Positions 1-12,105 of a stretch of 64,000 bases of DNA are shown one piece after another (positions within the stretch are counted from its first letter, which is position 1; every line of letters starts with the position of its first letter). The notes under the pieces are model-generated. The model saw nothing but the letters and a program-made list of their open reading frames with translations, was not told the DNA's origin and searched no databases. This DNA comes from Glebionis coronaria (taxonomy: Eukaryota > Streptophyta > Magnoliopsida > Asterales > Asteraceae). The translations under genes were made by a program, and so were the position numbers. The stretch covers positions 509,834,274 through 509,898,273 of the forward strand of contig CM046878.1 of assembly GCA_025667525.1 (NCBI GenBank), written 5' to 3'.

Positions 1-2555
1 ATGTACTTTTCTTGCAACTGAGCTTTCAAGTCCGTAATTTCCATACTCTTTTCATTCATTTCTCGACACGTGGCGGAAAGTTTCACTTGCAGTTTATTAT
101 CATTTGGACCTTTTCCGACGTGTTTTTGCCAAGAAAGTTCAAGATCATGACAATATTGTTGAAGGAAATCACATCGGTGTTAAAGTAACGTAAACGCCTT
201 TTTATTAACATTTTCTTTGTGTTTCGAAAGCTCAATTTCAAGACGTTCACACTCTTTGATATTATCAAGATAATTTCATGCCACGTCAAAATATTCGTCT
301 ATATCAGCACAAGATTGAAGAGTAACACACAAAATATCTTTGGAGAGACATTCTTCTAAGAGGAGATCATATGCGTTCGAGAACTCTAACCTTTCCGTCT
401 GAAGTTCATCAATTTCTTTTTCAAGAGACTCGACGTACTTCAAATCATCAAACATGTCTGACCGAATGAAGCTTCAAATTCAAGAACATATTCTTTTATT
501 ATCTTCGTATTCGGTATCAATAGTTCTTTCACAAGCAAGGTTATATCTTGAGGAATCGGTCTTTTCCACTCATCGTTTTCACGTTTTGTGCAGTCTCTTT
601 CAACAATAGATGTAACATTATCTATGTGGTGTTTAAGAATACCTAGTGTCTTCCTACTTTGGCTTTTCGAAGCATCAAGAGACAGGTAGTTGATAAATTT
701 AGAAACGTTAGTTTTCTTAGTGGCAAAAGCTTTCTTCCATTGAATTCTTCTTTGTTTTCTTTCTAAAAGCAACTCCTCCAGATATTTTTTTGTTTGTTTA
801 GTGAAAATACCATAAAGACTATTCTCATAAGCATAATTATATGGTTTCACAGACTCTTTATTGACCGGTGATCTACTCTCCTCTTCCCAAAGGGATGTCT
901 CTTCACTATGGAGCCTAAAAAGAGGATAATCAGGATCGGTCCATTCGGACTCATTCGGATAAAGGCGCGGGTTCGAAGCTTGAGCTTGGGCAAGGTAATC
1001 AGGACTTGCAAAACTAGCTTGACCGTTAAACATCGACGGAGGTGCTATCATTCTTACGGTTTGAATATAGTCATAGGTTTTATAAACAACTTTCTTCGAA
1101 AATTCGACTTGTTTTTCTAGATCCGTACATTTTCAGTATCTTTTTCATGTCGACTTTTGAAATCTTGTTTTAATGTTTCAACCTCTTGTTTCTTAACCTC
1201 AAGAATTTTAGCAGAATTGGTAGTGGTCATAGAGAGCTTTTGTTCAAGTTCATTAACTTTGGTAGTGGCAAGGTACGTTTTTTGACATTCATCCATTAAG
1301 AAAACATTATATTGACGCTTCTCTTTGGATAATAACTCAAGATTTGTGTTATATTTGTTTTCAAAATCGTCCTTTTGACTTTTTAACGCACTACCCTTGT
1401 ACCCCTCAAGCTCTTTGGTCTTTTGAAGAAGCTCCGCTCTATAGCTATCTATGGTTTCAGTAGACTTAATTAGAGCAGTTTTGGATTCTTCAAATTTTTA
1501 GTGAGTGTTGCATTTGCCTTCTTTAATTGCTTTTGACTCTTTTTATTTTCACTGACATCTTTTTGTAAAGTAGCAATTAAATTGGCTAGCGCAACACGCT
1601 CCTCCTCATCATACTCATTTGCATGTTGATCATTGTCAGACGCATTATTGCACGTGTCTAACAGAGTAGGTATGGTATTGCTATCAACCTTTTCCATCAT
1701 ACATGTGTGAACAATCGTTTAAGTTTCATCACAATGCTCATGCGTATTAGCATTGCCAAACACATTATATTCATCATAGTGTACCTCTTTCAATGGCTCA
1801 TAATCGAAGATAGGACCATTATCATAAGAAGGTGTATTGCCGATGACTATCTCAGAATGGATGTGTTGGTTTCTAGAGCTGCTGCTTTCATTTCCAGATA
1901 TGTTATGATCATTCTGCGTACCATGTGTTGTGTTCCCGAAGGTGCAGCTTCCATTCACATGACCCGATACTGTACCAAAACTTGCCTTGAACCTTTTGTC
2001 TAACTCTTGTTCGTGAATTATTGTTTTGTTGACGTAGGTTGCAATGAATTCCATGTTCTAGGTGATCAAATCTTTGTAGGAGAGAGCATCTAATCCATTA
2101 TTCCTCTTGAAGCACTCCCTTGTACTTGGAGACTCGATGAATTCAGAGTTAAATTGCATTTCATGTGTTGTCTTAAGTTCATAAAAAGTAATATGACATT
2201 CACTACCAATGAGTCTTTGTTTTACAAGCTGTGTGGCAAGTTTATACATGACTTGGGTGAATGTGCTTGTGAAAGTGCTAGTCAATTCACCTAAGACTCG
2301 CAAAATTTTTGATAGGAACTCAAAAGTTGACTGAAGTCCTTTAATACCGTTCATTAAACTTCCTCTCATGATACGTGTCCACTGTTGTAGTCGTTCCAGA
2401 TCGAGGTATGTCACGTCTGAACTTTCAGTTACCGTATTACTCGTTGTCATGATGATCGCCTCTCTGTTGATGAAGTGACTTCGGATCTTAAGTAGATGTG
2501 TTTGTGATTGTTGTTGTCGAAGAAAAATTTTAAAATCCCCTAAAAATGTCTTCAC
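1..2555 (-). pseudogene. gag: Decayed Copia-1 gag (coiled-coil Gag)
   Basis: Gag would form the element's particle. Four minus-strand stretches (2555-2058, 2054-1719, 1700-1470, 1051-440) plus coding-like sequence down to position 1 make one long Gag broken by stops and frameshifts. A start at about 2450 (MTTSNTV) is as likely as the upstream Met at 2555. The 1051-440 part has the order NPRLY, EETSLWEEESRS, then a Lys/Glu-rich helix. The same order of motifs occurs in the large Gags of Asteraceae Copia elements. The last bases in the window encode a further coiled coil (ITDLKAQLQEKY). I see no CCHC knuckle. The family call comes from motif recognition and is fairly secure; function is lost. 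Confidence 0.65.
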
Positions 2556-2639
2556 TAGAAACCAAAAATTCTAAGGCCAAAAACACATGTTAGAAATTTT
2601 CACTTTCGGAAAATTTGAATATTCAAGTTCAGAATAAAT

Positions 2640-3140
2640 TTCAGTTTCGTAATAATCTTCACATTGGGGAAAAATCCCAGTTTCGGATTAAAGACCACTT
2701 TCTGAGGAAAATTATCTTTCGAAGGAAAACCACTTTCGGAGAGAAACAACTTTCGGAGGAAAATGAACTTTCGGAGGAAAAATTAACTTTCAGAAGAAAA
2801 ATTAACTTTCGGAGGAAAAATTAACTTTCGGAGGAAATTAACTTTCGGAGGAAAGTAACTTTCGGAGGAATTCAGAGGAAACAACTTTCGAAGAAAAATT
2901 ACTTTTGTATGGGAAATTATCTTTCGGAAACTTTGACTTTCGGAACAAACTTTCGGAACCTTTGACTTTTGGAACAAGCTTTCGGAACCTTTTTGAGTTT
3001 CGGAGTATGTTAACTTTCGGAACAATCTTTGACTTTCGCAACTTTGGGAGTTTTGGAGTATATTGACTTTCGGAACTTTTGGAGTTTCGGAGAATGTTGA
3101 CTTTCGGAACTTTTGGAAAACCCTTATCCGAAAGTCATTC
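2640..3140 (-). repeat. CTTTCGGA motif array in the Copia-1 leader
   Basis: The motif ACTTTCGGA (TCCGAAAGT in element sense) recurs every 10-30 bases with AGGAAA-type fillers over about 500 bp between the PBS and gag. Spacing is irregular, so this is not a simple tandem satellite. One inverted copy at 3127-3136 pairs perfectly over 10 bp with 3099-3108 across an 18-base loop. Any peptides read from it are by-products of the repeat. Confidence 0.85.
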
Positions 3141-3373
3141 TCTGGCAAACCTAAATTGAGATGAACGACTTTCCTTCGAACCGTATCCCAAAATCAATCC
3201 AAACACCCCAAAAACATGTGATTTTAACCACAATAACTAACCTAAATCCCTACCACGACTATTTATATCAATATTTAAAGCTCGAAAACCCTAAAAAAAA
3301 TTCAATTCGTGATGATTTTAGATCAAATCACATGAATTAAATCAATAACAACAACCAATCACTAATCTACCCC

Positions 3374-3389
3374 GTGGCGATTGATACCA
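3374..3389 (-). promoter_or_regulatory. Primer-binding site of Copia-1
   Basis: Two bases inside the LTR the minus strand reads TGGTATCAATCGCC. It starts like the usual initiator-tRNA-Met site TGGTATCAGAGC but then diverges. Its place next to the LTR fixes the orientation of the element. Confidence 0.6.
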
Positions 3390-3391
3390 GT

Positions 3392-3771
3392 TGTTGTCCC
3401 ATGTTATTAGATGATTAAAGATAGAAAATAGATGAAAGATAGATGATTTCTAGAGAGAGAAAGTAGTGAGAGAAAGTAGTGAGAAAAAAAGTAAAGAGAA
3501 GGTGGAGAAAACAAGTTGAAATTAGCTTGAAAGAAAAATGAAAGATTCAGCCTCTCCTAACATGCTAGGAGAGCTTTATATAGTCGGGCTTGCATGTTCC
3601 TTAATGGACTATATTGTTGATGGGTAGGGCTTGTCTTTTGGGCTTTAAGTAGCCTAAATCCAAGCCCGTGAACCACGACTAATTAACTAACTATTACAAC
3701 ATTCTAATAAATGTTACAATATAAACCTATGACCGAACATTTTTGTTTGACTCAATATTTTGAGGCTAACA
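3392..3771 (-). repeat. 5' LTR of Copia-1 (380 bp)
   Basis: In element sense it runs from TGTTAGCCTC to GGGACAACA, the canonical TG...CA ends. A TATATAAAG box lies near 3575, followed by a purine-rich GAGAGAAAGTAGTGAG tract. That tract also occurs in the Sire-A and NA-E LTRs. The partner LTR is outside the window, so its age cannot be estimated. Confidence 0.8.
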
Positions 3772-4386
3772 AAAAGGAATTACTTGGAATTCAAAATGTC
3801 CATACCGAGTACGGAAATACGTTATAGGAACATCTTCCTCTCTAACTCTCAGTTGGGGATAACCCGATCTCAAGTCGATCTTTGAGTACACACTAGGTCC
3901 TTGAAACTGATCAAATAAATCATCAATCCTCGGCAACGGATACCGATTCTTAATCGTCAATTTATTAAGCTCCCGATAGTCAATACACATTCGAAACGAT
4001 CCATCTTTCTTCTTTACAAACAAAACAGGCGCTCCCCATGGCGGTGAACTCGGTCTAATAAATCCCTTATTCATCAATTCTTTTAACTAATTAGATAACT
4101 CCTTCAACTCTTACGGAGTTAACCGATAAGGCGCGCGAGCCACTGGCGCAGCTCCCGGTACCAAATGAATCCGAAATTCAACTTCTCGAGATGGAAGTAA
4201 TCCCGGCAACTCTTCAGGAAAAACTTCAGGAGAATCTCTAATTACTGGGACGTCTTCCAATTTCTTCCCAACCACACCATCACTAGCGATCTGAGCCAGA
4301 AATACATCACAACCTTCCTCCATGTACCTCATCATTTTCAAGCAAGATATCACTTTCAAACGAGAAGTACATTCATCACCTTTCAC
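3772..4386 (-). pseudogene. pol: Gypsy-1 Pol: linker and N-terminal reverse transcriptase, broken
   Basis: The reading frame 4386-4111 carries the segment between protease and RT (SPEVFPEELPGLLPSREVEF). After a stop, 4077-3772 gives the RT palm start with [28 protein letters not shown] and RIDDLFDQ. The catalytic Asp of motif A is present in [12 protein letters not shown]. The frame stops at VIPFC where the Copia-1 LTR begins, so the YxDD box, RNase H and integrase are missing here. The family assignment is firm; the gene is dead. Confidence 0.85.
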
Positions 4387-5854
4387 AGTTAATACCCCTA
4401 TTCCTCAACGCAATCTGAACTAACCTTTCTCCACAAACAATCACCGCACTATGTGCAATCAACCAATCCATACCAATCACTACATCAAAAGATCCGAGCT
4501 CTATAGGCATCAAATCGATCTCAAACACGTAATTAACCAAACTCAAGGAATACCCTTTTAGTATAGAATTAGTGCTAACAATTTTCCCATCCGCTAATTC
4601 CACATTATAACTAGTTGCTAACTCTATTGGTTCTTTATCGATAAGGCGACTGGATTGTATATCTACAAAACTCCTATCTGAACCTGAATCAAACAATACA
4701 CTAGAATAATGAGCGTCAAGTAAGAACATACCGTTCACCACGTTTGGACCTTGAGGCTTTTCCACGTTCCCTACAGCATACACTGGAGCAATAGCATTTC
4801 CAACTTGATTATTCCCAACCTTAGGACAATTCCCTTGCTTGTGTCCTCTTTCACCATCACCAAAGCAAACCATCACTCTAGTAGCGTTATCACCCGTAGC
4901 CACACCTCTAGATTTACACTCCACAGTCTTATGTCTGGCCTTTCCACATTTGCCACATGCAGGTGGACAGTTACCCACATGATACAAATTGCAGGGACCA
5001 CACTTAGGGTTGATCTTGTTTCCTCTTGGCACAGTAGCAGCTCTAACCCCATCATTCCTTCTCTGATTAAACTGTTGGTTACAATTTGGTCCTTGAGTGT
5101 TTCCACGATAACCTCTACGATTCTGACCTTGAGACTGACTAGACTGGGCAGTCTCCCACTTCCTGTTATTTCCTTCAACCACACTATCTTTCTTATCTTG
5201 GATTTTCACATCCATCAAAGCGTGAGACATCTGGACTGCTTCATCAAAGGATGTAGGCCTTGACGAAGTCGTCTCACCCTTGATATTACTTGACAACACC
5301 TTGTTATACTGTCCCATCTTCTTGCGGTCATCAGCAAAAGCATCAGGACATAACAAACATAACTCATTAAATCTGCGGGTATAACTTGCAATGGCATTGT
5401 TTCTCAACATCAAGTGTCTCAGCTCATCTTCTAAATGACCTACTTCTTCCTCGGGACAAAACCTTTTAGTCAACAATGCCTTAGTGGCAGCCCAAGTTCT
5501 CCCATTGGCCACTACCAGCCCAACAGTCGCCACTTGGCTCTTCCACCAACTCAGAGCATCATCTTGGAGGGTAGCAGTTGCAAATTTCACCTTGTTAGCT
5601 TCCGAATAACCACTGATTTCAAACACACTTTCAATCTTCTCAATCCATCGACACAATTCCAATGCCCCACCAGTTCCACGAAACTGTGTAGGTCCACATT
5701 TTACAAAACTAGCGTAAGTACACTCCCTTGGGCTTTGAGGTCCAGCGTTGTTTCCAGCACCTTGCACTCGGTTAGCACGATCCTCTGCAAGAGCTGCAGT
5801 GATCGCCTGCTGAATCATGTTGTTAAAAGTAGTAGCAGTCAACTTTGGAGGCAT
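4376..5854 (-). CDS. gag-pro: Gypsy-1 Gag-protease (492 aa)
   Basis: The N-terminal half is a Retrotrans_gag capsid domain with the usual WW pair (LSWWKSQV, about residues 102-108). A CCHC knuckle of form CX2CX4HX4C sits at C300-C313. A second knuckle near 330-343 has lost one Cys (Asp at 333). The aspartic protease follows, with active site VLFDSGSDRSFVD (D389) and the second conserved block VVIGMDWL. The frame then shifts into the RT linker at about 4380. Start M (MPPKLTATTF) is supported by the family's usual N-terminus. It is an open frame but part of a truncated element, so not functional as a transposon. Confidence 0.85.
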   Translation of the reverse strand: MPPKLTATTFNNMIQQAITAALAEDRANRVQGAGNNAGPQSPRECTYASFVKCGPTQFRGTGGALELCRWIEKIESVFEISGYSEANKVKFATATLQDDALSWWKSQVATVGLVVANGRTWAATKALLTKRFCPEEEVGHLEDELRHLMLRNNAIASYTRRFNELCLLCPDAFADDRKKMGQYNKVLSSNIKGETTSSRPTSFDEAVQMSHALMDVKIQDKKDSVVEGNNRKWETAQSSQSQGQNRRGYRGNTQGPNCNQQFNQRRNDGVRAATVPRGNKINPKCGPCNLYHVGNCPPACGKCGKARHKTVECKSRGVATGDNATRVMVCFGDGERGHKQGNCPKVGNNQVGNAIAPVYAVGNVEKPQGPNVVNGMFLLDAHYSSVLFDSGSDRSFVDIQSSRLIDKEPIELATSYNVELADGKIVSTNSILKGYSLSLVNYVFEIDLMPIELGSFDVVIGMDWLIAHSAVIVCGERLVQIALRNRGINCER

Positions 5855-6247
5855 ATTGAATGACTAGTCAAGTAATGTTTCACAAATGACCGAAAATGCC
5901 TCTTCGCTCCTTCTCTACAATCACAGGGAAAAAGAACATGATAAGTATACACATAAAGATCAAGAAGGATTTCGTTTTCAGGACATAACATACGCATAAC
6001 ATGTACATCAACAACTACAAGCATTCATCAACCATATCACAAAAGAGCTAATAATGTCATAACATAGACCATGAAGGGTAAACATCGATTGCATTGATAT
6101 CAACAATATTGTGACAAGTCATGTCACTACAATCTATCACCGACTAAACCAAAAGTATATTAAGGTTCATCACAAATCAATAGTACACAAGTCTAAATAA
6201 GTTCGATTACAACGAGGAAATAGAAAATGAAATACTAAAAACAAGAA
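5855..6247 (-). other. Spacer between ORF0 and gag of Gypsy-1
   Basis: About 390 bases separate the upstream ORF from gag. I see no coding signal or repeat. It could be an intron or a second leader, but I cannot identify splice sites with confidence. Confidence 0.5.
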
Positions 6248-7019
6248 CTAATCACGAGGCGATCCACATGATTTCTTGGGTTGCGGCTCATCATCATCAC
6301 CTTCTTCTTCGAGATCTTCTTCGGGTTCCTCCTCATCATTATCTTCATCATCGCACACTATCCTCTTGCCTTTGTCATTAGGGTCACACTCCACCACTCT
6401 TCCTCCTCGAGGTAGATCCGATCTCTGATGCTGCTTGATTCCCACAAGTAATACACTCACCCCTGTTGGGCGGTTGAACCATAAAGTCACTGATACCATA
6501 CTCAGAATCGTCAATAAAACTCCATTCTTGCAATATAGATGGCCTCACACGATGCTCCCAGCTTTGCATCCTTTGCAACTTAGCTTGATCCTCTCTAGTT
6601 TGCTCAAGGCTAGCACTCAAATTCCTGATCACAGACCTCAAACTATCCATTTCACTTCTAACCATCATCCTGTCATACTCAACTCTTACAGTCCCTGTCA
6701 ACAGTTTCTGAAAAGCTCTTTCATTTTCATCAAACTTCCTAATCACCTGAGTTTCCACAACACAACGTTCATACATTAGCATGTCCAACTTCTTCAAAAA
6801 ATGGGTAGTATCTTCATACGACCTCGGACCAGGGCAAAATACTCTAGAAATATCCTCATGGAGAGAACTAGCACGAGGCGTGGCATCGGACGCATCATCA
6901 TGACCATAACGAAGACGGGCAATACCTGGCATGCCAACCAAATGAGAAATACGGGCAGGCCTAGGGACACGAACCACTCGTTGACCAGCTTGCACATCAT
7001 CCAATTCAACTTGATTCAC
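6248..7019 (-). pseudogene. Extra ORF upstream of gag in Gypsy-1 (ORF0)
   Basis: A 211-codon frame (7019-6384) overlaps a second frame (6514-6248), which looks like its C-terminus after a single frameshift near 6450. The protein starts MNQVELDD. It has a helical Leu/Glu/Arg-rich centre that looks like a coiled coil, then a strongly acidic tail (DDEDNDEEEPEEDLEEE) followed by PKKSCG. I recognise no domain. Extra ORFs before gag are known in Ogre/Tat elements, but this element has a Met-type PBS, so it is not an obvious Tat member. The length and the biased composition argue for a real former gene. Confidence 0.55.
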
Positions 7020-7514
7020 AACATTATTACCAACACTCTCTTCTTCTTCTATCCACCCATTATTGTTGTTCTACGGATTTGATTCATTAACATGCTCATC
7101 TCCATTACCGTTAGGTGGGATTTCCGACATTTCTGCAATGACAGAGAGTTCGAGGGTATATAAGGTCAATATTCAAAGTTATATACATGCATGCTCATGC
7201 AATGCAAAATATAGTACGTATGCTTATATGATGCAACAATATGATAGCCATGCAAAAGCAATGCAAAAAATTTACGATGACAAGTATTCAACATACTTCC
7301 AACAATATCTCGATACAATACCATAGTACTTACTCAATAAATACTCGGGAAATAATTTCAATTATAGGGGATACATCTAAAAATAAATAAAGCAATGCTA
7401 AAAGTAATCTTACCGGAGCTATGCGGAATAGTTGTGTGCCTTTGAAAACAATTGAGACACCAAAGTTATAGTTTAGGACATTTTCAAAAATCGACCTAGT
7501 TCTCTACAACTTGT
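7020..7514 (-). other. Gypsy-1 leader between PBS and ORF0
   Basis: About 500 bases of A/T-rich sequence follow the PBS. No convincing ORF is present, and there is no motif array like those in Copia-1, Athila-F or NA-E. Confidence 0.5.
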
Positions 7515-7530
7515 GGCTCTGATTACCAAT
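7515..7530 (-). promoter_or_regulatory. Primer-binding site of Gypsy-1
   Basis: The minus strand reads ATTGGTAATCAGAGCC next to the LTR. This is the initiator-tRNA-Met site TGGTATCAGAGC with one inserted A. Confidence 0.75.
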
Positions 7531-7531
7531 C

Positions 7532-10295
7532 TTTAACACCCCCAAATCATATGCGCAGCGGAAATACAATATTTGGGTGTTAAGATGTTATCATCACACA
7601 CTAGCTATATAGAACGACTCAAAAGAGACGTTAAAAATTTTACATTAATAAAAATGTACGACAACAAAGTCTAAATAGTTTTTCAACCCAAAAAGTTACA
7701 ACAGAGTTGCGTTTAGGTCCCCACTGAATCTCAACCAAATTACCATGTTCATACAATTTATACAAAATAAGACTTAATTATTTAAATAAAAAGGGAGGAA
7801 ACCAAATTAGACCACAAAAGTCACAAGAACATTCCATAGCATGCTCCGCCACATCCTAGCCTCGATTACCTGAAACACATGCTTAAAAGGGTCAACAAAT
7901 AATGTTGAGCGAAATCTATAGGTTTTACAATCACATTTGAACATAAGTGTATAAAACTCATTCACGATCATTCATAGAGCTGTCGATCCAACAATCTATT
8001 ATTCAAGGTTATTATCTTTAGCAATAGCTAATAATTGTGGTTAGGCTCATGACACCGATCCGTTAAATTAATCACCCGCATCCGTAGACCGGCATGATCA
8101 TATTGAAACCAGTGCCCCTTCTAAAGGCATCAGTTGCAATTATACCTTATTTCTCATACAAAATATCCGTACGCAGAGGATACTCTACGTACAACTCTCG
8201 TATCAAATTGGGTCGTTAACCCCGTAGTACCACAAATTGTATAAGCGGCTATTTCCAATCCACACAAGAACTATACAATAACTAACGGTTCATGAAATTA
8301 GGGACTTTTGCAACTAGGTACTCAACACAATTCAAGGCAACATTCGGGTCCGACAATCATTCATGACTTATGTTCATTTTCATTTAAATAGCATGTATCC
8401 CCCTCGCGGGTAAAAACCTTTGAAATAAGTAAAGAGCGAGGCTATAGACTCACCTTATGTAGAAGTATTAGTCAAAGTATTGGAAGACGATCACCGACGA
8501 TGAGGATGCCCAGGAAATTCGATCACAACACCTAGCGAATAAACGCGTAATGAGTCAACTCATTTATATAATATTAGGCACTGAATAAAATTTAATAAAT
8601 TCAATTGTGACTTCTAAAAACTCACGCCAAAAATCTGAACAAGTGATATTTAGTAGACTCGTACCACTTTTCTACTTTACCAAGAGTATTACTCATTTTA
8701 CAATTCTGCCGGTACATACCAAATGTACGGGTTGTTTTCCTATACTTAGACATCACTAAACTTATGAGAAAATTTGTAAAATTCATTTACAACCTGTAGA
8801 AAGTCCATATTAAGTTTCATAAAAAGTTCTCACTTCTAAGACCCACTGCTCGTCACATTACTAAACTCAAAAATTCGGACAGTTTTGTACACTTGTAATG
8901 CAACACTAGTTTAACTTACTTAGTCAACACCATTTGAAAATCCCACTCCTAAGTTTGAAAATAGAATCAAAACCCCAGGTTTAGAGCTAATGAAAAACTC
9001 TCAACCATTTTTAAAACTCTAGTTATAGTCCCCGAGATTTGGCCTAAATTCGAACACAATTTCGGATTATGTCGACTTTCATCTCCCGGTACACAAAAAC
9101 TTCAAACTAGCATAACTTTTGACTTGTTTGGAATTAAAAGCTCTACATTATATCAAATCAAAGCATGGATTCTATAATGAAAACCTGGACTTAAACTTAA
9201 AAACATGAACACTAGCCTTAACATTCTGTTTGAAAATGACACTTTAAAAATCATAACAAATCATCATTCCAATCATTTCTAATGATTCCTAAACCTATTC
9301 TAACATCAACTAAACATCCTAAACCAATCCTATTATCCTATATCACTTGTATGAAAAATCATTCATCAAAACCCATTTCAAACACTACACATGCAATGTA
9401 ATTTTATCAATTCAAAACATCAAAAACATGATTATAAACATATACCCACACTCAAAATAAATCAAAATCAAAGAAAAACCAAACACCCCTTTGGGCCGTG
9501 GGTTTCAAATAACCAAAACACCAACAAAAATTTGTTTCAATCATTTTACATCAATACCCCATGTTTAGAATCACTAGATTTAAACATGCATTCAAGAAAA
9601 TTAGTTAAAAACCCATTTGTTCATAAGATTAAATTTTTGAAGAAATCAAGTTGTTGCATGTTTGATTTTAATGAATAATAAGACTTACAAAGATGAAATA
9701 AGGGTGGGTCTTTGATTAGTTTTATCCAAAATCAAAAAAAATGGTGGTGGCTATGGTGGTGTGGGGTGGCCGTCGGCTTCAAGAGAGAGAGAGGGAGGGG
9801 GTGAAATTTTTTTGAAAGTAAAATGAGTGTGTGTTGTGGTGTCCCTTTTTGTAAAAATGGAGGGTCTAAGGTGGCAATTTTGGCTATCTTTTGGCCCTCT
9901 TGGCAAAACTACTTTTTAAAGAGCGGGAATCGACTTACTAGTCGGTTTTGAATTTTTGCGGGAGTCGGGATTTGTCTCGGCTTCCTAAAACATATTTATA
10001 ACCCTATACTCACACAAAAATGATAAAAATGGTTCCGAATCAACATAACACGTAAATAAAAATAAAAATCTCGAAAACTCGAATATCGATTAATCGATAA
10101 TAAAATGAAAATTTTGAGCATCCTTCGGTATCGCGATCACTATCGATTCTTCTTAAATTGTCAAACGTAGAAATTTAGCCTCGTTTATTGGTTTCAACTT
10201 AAACCGTCAAATAATTCCACGATAAAATTTCTCAAAAAATTAAAAAATATACGTAAAATAGGATTAAATAATGACCTCGGTTTTGGGGTGTCACA
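7532..10295 (-). repeat. 5' LTR of Gypsy-1 (2764 bp)
   Basis: In element sense it starts TGTGACACCCC and ends GGGGGTGTTAAA, where the terminal CA is mutated. It shares blocks with the LTRs of Gypsy-2 and LARD-D. Examples are the CAAAAGAGACGTT box near one end and the GCGAGGCTATAGACTCACC box near 8440. No gene lies inside; peptides that can be read from it are short and unconvincing. Confidence 0.8.
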
Positions 10296-11696
10296 AAGAT
10301 GGTGTTGATACATTTGATGTGTCAACGAAACAGAACTTTAAACTTCATTCCGTTGTGTTATGGACGATAAATGATTACCCAGCACTGGGTACATTATGTT
10401 GCTGCCCGTATAGTGGATTCAATGGTTGCGTGGTATGTGGGAAAGATACACATTGTGTAAGACTTTCAGCCTCAGCCAAGCAAAGTTATGCTGGTCACAG
10501 ACGATATCGACCATACACCTATCCATTCAGAACGCGAAGGAAAGCGTTTAATGAACAACAAGAACTTGCACTTGCTCCAGTACTAAAGACAAGGGAAGAA
10601 ATATACAACGAAGCTCAACATATTCAAAATAAGTGGGGAAAGGTAAAGAAAACTAAAAGTAACGCATTAGGAAACCAGGAAGATACAAGAGGCATAGATG
10701 GGAAAATTCAAAAGAACAAAAGAAAAGAAACAGAAGATGAGCGTAGTTCAAGCCAACCTATCGAATCGTATTGTAAGAAATACAACATTTGGTATCGAAG
10801 GCTAAGGTATTAGAGGCATAATCCTGTTCCACATTGTATTGACTTTATGCATTTGAAAAAAAGGTCGGGTAGAGTTTTGTTGGAACTTTGCTAAATGTTC
10901 CGGGGAAGACGAAAGATGGATTGAAGGCACGATTGGATCTGGCAGCTTTGAGTATAAAACCGGAGCTTTTTGCTAGGATAGAATACGACAAAACAACACT
11001 ACCTCTAGCAGGCTACACATTAACTAATGCTGAGAAAGACAAATTTTGTGAAACGTTATCCAACCTCAAAGTACCTAGGGATATTGTTCAAATTTTGCTA
11101 GTTTGGTCAACCTAAAGGAAAGGAAGCTCATCAGCCTTAAGTAACATGACTATCACATGCTGATGTAAGAGTTTTTACCAATTGCAATACGTTCAAATAT
11201 GCACCAACCCAAACGATATGCTATTATCAGGTTTCGCTTTTTCTTTAAATCTATATGTAGAAAAGAAATCAGATTGGAAGAACTAGATGAGATGCAACAA
11301 GAACTAGTTGTGACACTGTGCCTACTTGAGAAGTTCTTTCCTTAGTCATTTTTTGATATTATGATACACTTGACTATGCACCTAACTAGAGAGGTAAAAT
11401 TATGTGGTCCCATATGCTTTCAATGGATGTACCCATTTGAAAGATGTATGAAGTTTATTAAAAACCATGTTAGAAACAGAAACAGACCAGAGGGGTGCAT
11501 TGCTGAGGAGACCATTGCGAAAGAAACAATAGAGCTTTTTTAGCGAGTATCATAAAACAATGAAATTTGTTAGTTTCCCACCTGACAAATATGTAACCAA
11601 TGAAAATGAGGACGGAATGCCATTGTCGGCCGGCACACCATTCGAAATGAATGGGGAACTCTTTGCAAAAATGTTCTATAAAATGTTCTATATCGA

Positions 11697-11777
11697 GTAA
11701 GTATTACTAACACATGTCAATTTAATTGATAAAAATGTTCTATAACAAAAAAAATCAAATACATTGTTTCGTTTCAG
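11697..11777 (+). other. Probable intron in the CACTA transposase
   Basis: The exon KMFYIE ends at a GTAAGTAT donor, and the exon RRHKNDLKK begins after a pyrimidine-rich GTTTCAG acceptor. Removing these 81 bases joins two transposase blocks. So this copy moved as DNA and did not come from spliced RNA. Confidence 0.65.
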
Positions 11778-11876
11778 GCGACACAAGAATGATTTGAAAA
11801 AAATAACTCGGGTAAACGAATAGCATTACTGGAGGCTCAGCATTGTAAAACTTTTGCTAAGTGGTTACATGATGAG

Positions 11877-12105
11877 GTAATTACTTGTATGATGTTAATA
11901 ATTGTTTGTTTGTGCTAAATATTAGTTAACTTAACATCTCAAAAATCAATAATAGTAGTAGAGTATAATAAATAAGCACTTACAATGTAATGAGGCCATC
12001 TCCAACGCTCAGTAGTAATTAGAAGTGTTGTCATTAGCTAGGTAGAGGTCCACCAACACACCATTTCTTTATCTGAAACACTATTCTTTAACTGTTGAAA
12101 TTCAG
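11877..12105 (+). other. Probable second intron in the CACTA transposase
   Basis: KWLHDE is followed by a GTAATTAC donor and the sequence resumes with VLRELEISKD after ATTCAG. The 229-base interval contains stops and has no coding signal. Confidence 0.65.

Larger units (their letters stand above)
1..3771 (-). mobile_element. Copia-1: 5' part of a Sirevirus-like Copia retrotransposon
   Basis: This minus-strand element begins with its 5' LTR at 3771 and leaves the window at position 1. In element order it has LTR, primer-binding site, a leader with a motif array, and a long broken gag. It cuts the reverse transcriptase of Gypsy-1 exactly at 3771/3772, so it inserted into that element. Its other end lies outside the window, so a target-site duplication cannot be checked. 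The coiled-coil Gag resembles that of Sire-A at 61-63.6 kb but is clearly diverged. Confidence 0.8.
3772..10295 (-). mobile_element. Gypsy-1: long-LTR Ty3/Gypsy element, 3' part missing
   Basis: The order on the minus strand is 5' LTR (10295-7532), PBS, leader, an extra ORF, gag-protease, and the start of RT, where Copia-1 interrupts it. The 2.76-kb LTR, the tRNA-Met-type PBS and the Gag type suggest a Tekay/Del-like chromovirus. The chromodomain end is absent, so the lineage is tentative. Its outer boundary falls inside a CACTA transposase sequence. Confidence 0.8.

Noticed and set aside
4751..5263. A 170-codon plus-strand frame
   Set aside because: It is antisense to the Gypsy-1 gag-protease, which has clear domains.
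10271..10295. The Met at 10271 as the true start of the CACTA transposase
   Set aside because: These bases belong to the Gypsy-1 LTR end. The transposase is simply truncated there.
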